This document shows positions 1-6,406 of a stretch of DNA of 6,406 nucleotides, one piece after another (within the stretch, counting starts at the first letter, position 1; each line of letters opens with the position of its first letter). The stretch is from Anaerolineales bacterium UBA6131 (GTDB taxonomy: Bacteria; Chloroflexota; Anaerolineae; UBA2200), in the NCBI GenBank assembly GCA_002435875.1, contig DIVN01000070.1:7768-14173 (forward strand). The letters are read 5' to 3'. The notes under the pieces were generated by a model. It ran no database searches, was not told where the DNA came from, and saw only the letters and a list, made by a program, of their open reading frames with translations. Position numbers and translations under genes: made by a program.

Positions 1-2
1 AC

Positions 3-2378
3 CCCAGCCCGCCGCGCCCAGGCGGGATCGACTATGCGCAGTTGGTCTGGGTAGAGGCCGGCAGCTACGAACCCGGCCTGGCAGAATTAGGCCCGATTGT
101 CGACGCCAACCCCGCCTCAGTGTGGATGATCGGCAGCGAGCCGGAATGCGTCCACGTAGGCAACAACACCCCCCTGCAGTACGCCACCGCCTACCACGAT
201 CTGTACACCTTCATCAAAGGCCGCGACTCCACCGCCCAGATCGCCATCGGTGGCGTGGTCCAGCCAACGCCGCTGCGCCTGCAATGGCTGGATCTGGTGC
301 TACAGCAGTATCAGACGCTCTATGGTCAGGCCATGCCCGTGGACGTGTGGAACATCCATGTCCAGATTCTGCAAGAGCTCAAGAACAACTGGGGCTGCGA
401 CATTCCCGTTGGCCTGACTGCTACCAGCGGCCGCCTGTACACCCTCGACGACAACGCCAGCATTGCCATCTTCCAGCAGCTCATCGTCGAGATGCGCGAC
501 TGGATGTTCGCCCGCGGTTTTCAGAACAAGCCCTTGATCATCAGCGAGTATGGAGTTCTCCTTCCCCCGGAGTACGGCTATACGGTCGACCGCGTGAATG
601 CCTACATGAATGCCAGCTTTGACTATCTGCTCTCGGCCACCAACGTGAATCGCGGTTACCCGGCGGACGAGAACCGCCTGGTGCAGCGTTGGCTCTGGTA
701 CAGCCTCAACGATGAACCGTGGAACAACGACACCGGCGACGGTTTCAACGGGGGGCTTTTTGACTACCGCTATCCTACGTATCCCGGCGTGATCACACCC
801 TTTGGCATCAACTTCCGTGAGTATACGGATACGATTCTGTACGGGCCGCCCGTCATCCTGAACCTGCAGCAAGGGGTGAACGGCTACACCGGGGCCGAGG
901 ACACCTACCTCTACAAGTATGACCCGGATCGCAATTACTGCAGCAGCGGCCAGCTTCGCGTGGGATTGACCCAGCAGTACGTAAGCCTGCTCCACTTTGA
1001 TTTGTCCGCTATTCCCAGCGGCGCCAACGTGCTCGAGGCCCGCCTGGAGATCTACGCCAATGGCTGGGGCGGGGCAGATGCCACTATCGAGCTTTACCGC
1101 GTCCTGCGCAACACCAGCATGTGCCAGGCTACCTGGAATGTAGCCCAAACGGGCAATGCCTGGGCCATACCCGGCTGCGGGGACACCACGACCGACCGCG
1201 CTGCAGTGCCGGAGGGGTCCGTAACCACCAGCGGCGTCAACCGTTGGTACAGCTATAACGTGCTCAACCTGGTGCAGAACTGGGTCAACGGCACCTGGCC
1301 CAACAACGGCGTGTTGCTGCGCACTGACACGAACACCGCCGCCCAGTTCTACTTTGCCAGTGCCCAGGATGGCACGCCAGCCCTGTGCCCCAAGCTGATC
1401 ATCAAATATCGCAGTAGTGTAGCCACGCCTACACCAACCCAGACTCCGACTTCCACGCCGACGGCCACTCCAACGCCCGCGCCGGGCATACGCGCCAAGT
1501 CCGACATCGATGGTGATGTCAAGACCGATATGGTCATCTTCCGGCCTGGCAGTGCCACCTGGTTCGCCCTGCTCTCCTCCACCAACTTCAACACCTCCTT
1601 CGCCAAGTCCTGGGGCGCCACCGGCGATACCCCCATCTCTGGTGACCTCGACGGCGACCGCAAGATGGACCTCATCGTCTACCGTCCCACTTATGGTGTC
1701 TGGTTCGGGCTCAGGTCGACGGAAAACTACAATGCTGCCACCTACTTTGTAAAAGGCTGGGGCGCCACCGGCGATACCCCGCTTTCCGGAGACCTGGACG
1801 GCGACGGCAAGATGGACTTGGTCATCTTCCGCCCCTCGGTCAACGCCTGGTTTGTACTAAAGTCGAGCAACAACTACGATCCGGCCGGCTACTTTGGCAA
1901 GGCCTGGGGCGCCGAGGGCGACGTCCCTATCAGCGGCGACCTCGATGGCGACGGCAAGATGGATCTCATCGTCTACCGCCCCTCCTACGGCGTGTGGTTC
2001 GGGCTCAGATCGACCGAAAACTACGATCCTGCCACCTACTTTGTCAAAGGATGGGGCGCCCCCGGTGACGTGCCCATCGGTGGCGGCGACCTGGATGCCG
2101 ATGGCAAAATGGACCTGATCGTCTACCGACCCAGCGTCAACGTCTGGTTCGGGCTGCTCTCCTCCACCAACTACAGCAGCAGCGTCGGCTATGCCTGGGG
2201 CAGCACCGGCGACACTCCCGTCGGCGGCGGCGACCTTGACGGCGACCGCAAGATGGACCTGGTGGTCTACCGGCCCACCGTCGGTGTCTGGTTCGCCCTC
2301 CTCTCTACGAACAGCTACGACGCCAACAACTGCCTGGCGAGAAGCCTTGGACAGAGTGGCGACGTGCCGGTGCAGTAG
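3..2378 (+). CDS. Secreted glycoside hydrolase-like protein with DNRLRE and VCBS repeats (5' end missing)
   Basis: The frame is open to the left edge and ends at TAG 2376-2378, giving 791 visible codons; the true start, any signal peptide and the first barrel strands lie outside. Residues 1-283 resemble a clan GH-A-like TIM barrel. IGSEPE places a candidate acid/base Glu at residue 46, WNIH has His at 119, IISEYG places a candidate nucleophile Glu at 182, and WLWYSLND begins at 230. Residues 284-470 resemble a DNRLRE/CBM96-like domain (EDTYLY, LLHFDLSAIPSGANVLEARL, NGVLLRT). Residues 471-500 are a Thr/Pro linker. Residues 501-791 are six VCBS/FG-GAP-like repeats. The likely role is binding and hydrolysis of an extracellular polysaccharide, but substrate and GH family cannot be assigned. 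The usual Asn before the acid/base Glu is Ser here, so activity is uncertain. No sorting signal or membrane anchor follows the repeats. The nearest downstream gene, also secreted, starts 418 bases away. I am confident of the coding frame and domain order, less so of catalysis. Confidence 0.9.
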   Translation, partial: PSPPRPGGIDYAQLVWVEAGSYEPGLAELGPIVDANPASVWMIGSEPECVHVGNNTPLQYATAYHDLYTFIKGRDSTAQIAIGGVVQPTPLRLQWLDLVLQQYQTLYGQAMPVDVWNIHVQILQELKNNWGCDIPVGLTATSGRLYTLDDNASIAIFQQLIVEMRDWMFARGFQNKPLIISEYGVLLPPEYGYTVDRVNAYMNASFDYLLSATNVNRGYPADENRLVQRWLWYSLNDEPWNNDTGDGFNGGLFDYRYPTYPGVITPFGINFREYTDTILYGPPVILNLQQGVNGYTGAEDTYLYKYDPDRNYCSSGQLRVGLTQQYVSLLHFDLSAIPSGANVLEARLEIYANGWGGADATIELYRVLRNTSMCQATWNVAQTGNAWAIPGCGDTTTDRAAVPEGSVTTSGVNRWYSYNVLNLVQNWVNGTWPNNGVLLRTDTNTAAQFYFASAQDGTPALCPKLIIKYRSSVATPTPTQTPTSTPTATPTPAPGIRAKSDIDGDVKTDMVIFRPGSATWFALLSSTNFNTSFAKSWGATGDTPISGDLDGDRKMDLIVYRPTYGVWFGLRSTENYNAATYFVKGWGATGDTPLSGDLDGDGKMDLVIFRPSVNAWFVLKSSNNYDPAGYFGKAWGAEGDVPISGDLDGDGKMDLIVYRPSYGVWFGLRSTENYDPATYFVKGWGAPGDVPIGGGDLDADGKMDLIVYRPSVNVWFGLLSSTNYSSSVGYAWGSTGDTPVGGGDLDGDRKMDLVVYRPTVGVWFALLSTNSYDANNCLARSLGQSGDVPVQ

Positions 2379-5300
2379 AGAAAGCAGGCATCCTGCCCGG
2401 TATGCCGCAAGGACGAGTGTAGCTGACCAGTAATCTGTAACGATAGAGCGACCTGAAATACACCGAAACGCGACTTTCGTGTGCTATACTGGGTATGTGT
2501 CCAGCCTGCAGCTGACTCTGAAGCGAGTGCGACGGCGACGCATCCAGCGCATCGCACCTGAGGTGGAGTGACGCAGCCTGCAGGGCCGCACTCCGCGGCA
2601 AAGCAGGGGACGTGCCTATCGCGAACATTGTGCGCATGACATACCGAGACCTGCATCTCCAGCGCCAGTCACGAGGCCGCGGCCTTGTGGCTGGCGCTCG
2701 CCTTTTCCACGGCCGAGGCCAAGATCCCATTCTGTCTTCACGCCCGCAGTGCGGGTTCCCCACGCTTGTCCAGTCTGCACAAGGAAAGGGGTGCCCATGA
2801 GGTCGCTATCTTCGCTCCGTCTGTCCAAGGCTTTGGCCGTGGTTGTGGTCGGCCTGGCATTGATGGCCACCATGGTCTGGGGCCTGATGCCCCGCCTGGC
2901 GGCGCAGGCCCAGGGCCAGCAGCAACCGTGCTGCAGCCGGCCGACAGCCGTCGCGCCCAGCGCGTCACACCAGGTGACTTCCCCTGCGCCGGCCGCGTCG
3001 TACGCGCAGGCGCAGGGCAACGTTGCGCCTGTTGCTCAACAGCGCGTGCCAGCGAGGGTGCCCGCGGCCAGGGCGGCCGAGCCGCCTGCCGCCGTGCCCA
3101 GCATAGCGCCACCCAGCCGCGTAATTGCGCAGAGCGCTGCGCAAGGACACCCGCCCTTCCGCACTGAGCCGGATGCGACTCCTGATCCGGACTTGCGGCG
3201 AGCACCGCGCCCGCAGCCCGATGACGGCCTCATCGGCCCTGACCGCCTGCGGACATCGGCTGGCGGGGCGATGGGCAAGTCGCTGGTCAGTGACGCTCGT
3301 GCTGAGCTGAGCACCCTCTCCACACCACCCGTACCCGGCAGCGCTGACCTGGTGGTCTGCCTGGTCACCGAGCGCGTGTGGGGTATCCTCGATCCCTACG
3401 AGACGGTGACCGTCAGCGTCAACGGGATACAGATGGGCGCCGACGAAGCTGACGGCATCGGCTACTTCTGGACCACGCTGTACAACAGCGACGGTTACCG
3501 GCCTGGCCTGGCCGCAGGTGACGTGGTGGCCATCTACCAGGAGGGCGTGCAGCAGGCCAGCGTGACCCTGCGCTCCATGGCTGCCGAGGTGGACCTGAAC
3601 ACGAATGTTGTGAGCGGCAACATTGGCGGAGGCGGGCAACCGCTGGACATCATCATCTACCTGCCGTGGGGCGAGCCGTGGATGGGCAGCCACATGTCCA
3701 CTGGCGCCACGGATGGCAGCGGCAACTTTTCTATCGACACCAGCGCCGACTGGGACATGATGATCTTTGACGAACCGCTGGTTGCCTATATCGAAGACGG
3801 AGTCGAGGTACACCGCACCTTCCTGCCAGAGCAGGGCCTGGCCTTCTATATTGCGCCGTTCCCCGTCGTGCAAGGATATGCGCCCCCGGAGACTACAGTG
3901 GCCATCACCGTGTACGACACGGACGGCGTGACGGTGCAGGAAACTGGCAGTGTCGACGTGGCCCCATGGCCGCAGAGCTGGTACTTCTGGTACCCAGCGA
4001 CAGACGTGCAGGTAGGCGACACCATTGAGGTGCAGCTCGAGAGTGGGCTCGTGCTCAGCCGGACGGTGGAGAACCTGACCCGGTATGCCAACAGCGCCAG
4101 CAACCAGGTGACCGGCACCTCGGTCCCCGGTGCGGAGATACGCTGCCTACTATACAGCGAGGTTGAGGTTGGCGGCCGCAATTTCCAGTCCTCAACCACC
4201 GCTGATGCCAGCGGATACTTCACACTGAGCCTGGGCAGCATTGCCGAAGTGTTGCCGAACTACGGTGTCACTATCTATGTCCCCGATGCCGAAGGCGACA
4301 TCCTCATTGCACGTGGGGCTGCCCCGGGCGTGGTGGTACATCAGACCTGGAACCAGGTGTCTGGCCAAGGTGGGCCCAACCCGAGCACGATCTACAGCGG
4401 CGAGCCGATCACCCTGACCATCTACACCGCGGCCACCGATTCCACCTCCGAGTTCTACAGTACCATGAGCAACTACGGTCGCTACAGCTTCTCAAGCGGC
4501 CTGCCGGACATCGCCCCCGGCGATACCGTCACCGTCACCAGCGCCGGCTGGCAGGGTGTCGTTGAGGTGCAGGCCATGACCACCAGCATCGACCGCGACG
4601 CCGACCGGCTCTCCGGCACCGTGCAGGGCGGCAGTGACCACGTGGAGCTGGACGGCTCGAACTGGAACTCCAGCGGATTGTCTCCGGTCGCTGGCTCCTT
4701 CGGCACAGTGGTAACGGCTACCAGCGGCAACTGGACGGCCGACCTGCAAGGTTTTGACCTAAGCAATGAAAGCTCGTACGACGTATTGCACCGTGTTGCC
4801 GACGAAAATGGGGAGCAGATTCGCAGACAAGTAGAATTCTTGACGGTGTACCCCGGCTATAGCGCCGCGGTCGGCTATGCCGTGCCACCTGGTACGGTCT
4901 TCACCGTAACCTTGAAGGATGACGGCGGGACGCCCAAGATGGTGGTCGCAGGTACATCTCAGGAGCCTACGGGCTACACTGGCTGGCTCGATTTGCGCGA
5001 TGACAGCAACCGTGCGGAGATCGGCGATTTTGTGAATCTGCAGTCGGCCGCTGGCTTCAGCACCACTGTAGAGGTTGTCGACTTGTTCGCGATTTCGGAC
5101 GGTGCAGCCGATCGAGTAACCGGCTATGGCCCCGCCAACTCGCGACTCTTTGTCTCGATCAATGATCTCGCCTACGGATGGGTTTCCAGCGACCCTGCCG
5201 GCCAGTTTACGGTCACCTCTAGCCAATTGCAGAACGTATTTGGTGCGGGCGAGCTGACTGACGGGAGCCAAGGCAACCTCGTCTACGTGGACGCCAGCGG

Positions 5301-6406
5301 CAACCGAGTTGTCCAGGCAATCAGCGCCCGCTACCTGCGCGTGCGCTACGCTGAGGATTGGGTGCAGCTGAACTATCCGGCCGGACACACTGTATGGATC
5401 ACGGTCACCGACGAGGGCGGCAGTGAGAAGGCACATGTTTCGGGCGCAACCACTGGAGACGCTGGCTGGGACAGCCCTGGTTTTCAGACCAACTGGGACC
5501 TCTGGTCGCCGGCGCAGCCGGACATCCAACCCAGTGACTGGGTGCTGGTGCGAGCCGACGATGGCTGGACCAAATCCCTGCGCATCGGCGACATCCAGGG
5601 CTTTATCGATGTCGACGCCGACACCATCACGGGCACGGTATCGGCGGACTGGTGGACCGAGGAGCTCTTCCTGTGGGGCAACACCTGGGAGTGTTGTCCG
5701 GACTCTCGCTCGACCTACATCCTGCCCGATGGCAGCGCAGTCTACACCTTTGATTGCTCGGGTGAGTTCGACTTGCAGCCCGGCCAGTGGGTCGAGGTGA
5801 CCTACGTCGAGCCGGATGGCGACGAGGTGCGCAACCGCTTCCGCGAGCCGCGGCAAATGCTGCGCGTCAACTATGGACACGAGTGGGTGCAGGTGCTCTA
5901 TGCCCCAGGCCAGACCTTCTGGGTGACGGTCACCGACAGCGCCGCCAGCGTCAAGGCCACCGCCCAGGTAGAGACCACCCCGGGCGGTGCATGGGGTGAC
6001 GACGGTTGGGAGGTGCGCAGCGAAGAGTGGGTGCCCTCACGGCCGGACATTCAGCCTGGCGACTGGGTGTTTGCCAGCGCCGAGAACGGCTACGCTAACT
6101 CTCTGCACATCGGCATCATCAACGGCGACCTGGATCTGGATGCCGACACCATCGTGGGCACGGTCGACGCCTCCTGGCTGACCGATCCGGTAAATGTGCA
6201 GGGCTGCATCTGGAGCGGCAGCGCACCCTGCCACAGCGAAACGATCCAGCCCGATGGCAGCGAGCAGTACGCCTTCGACTGGTCTGGCGAGTTCGACCTG
6301 CTGCCGGGACACAACGTAGCCATCGCCTACTCCGAGCCAGATGGCGACGAGGTCTACAACGTCTTCCGCGAGCCGGCGCCGAATGCCTGGCTGGAGAAGT
6401 GGGTGG

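Overview
The window is GC-rich (about 60% by eye) and bacterial. It carries parts of two large, same-strand genes for secreted multidomain proteins, separated by a 418-base intergenic region. Two features resemble secreted proteins of Chloroflexota (Anaerolineae-like, often metagenome-derived): a TPTPT-rich linker, and a glycosidase-like barrel joined to DNRLRE and VCBS-type repeats. The phylum is my inference from architecture. There is no rRNA, tRNA, mobile element, CRISPR array or housekeeping gene to anchor it.

Positions 3-2378 hold the 3' part of gene 1, which is open at the left edge. It encodes a clan GH-A-like TIM-barrel fragment, a DNRLRE/CBM96-like beta domain, a Thr/Pro linker, and six VCBS/FG-GAP-like repeats of about 48 residues with DxDGDxxxD calcium loops.

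Positions 2379-2796 are non-coding. They hold an extended -10 promoter candidate (TGCTATACT, 2482-2490) with an inverted repeat just upstream, and a leader rich in inverted repeats. The strongest is a 38-nt element (2661-2698) that can pair as an 18-bp RNA stem and is followed by a short T run. A 19-bp dyad then runs into the ribosome binding site of gene 2.

Positions 2797-6406 hold the 5' part of gene 2, open at the right edge, with at least 1203 codons and no stop. It encodes a signal peptide, a long Ala/Pro/Gln-rich segment, and six tandem modules of 164, 164, 170, 165, 175 and 175 residues, with a seventh starting at the edge. I do not recognise the family. Each module seems to be two beta-sandwich-like halves. 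Modules 5 and 6 align without gaps and match at about 85 of 175 residues by hand count. This modular exoprotein is the most interesting item here.

The genes probably both act outside the cell, gene 1 on carbohydrate and gene 2 as a structural or adhesive surface protein. Their adjacency does not prove a shared pathway. The internal promoter candidate suggests gene 2 may be transcribed separately.
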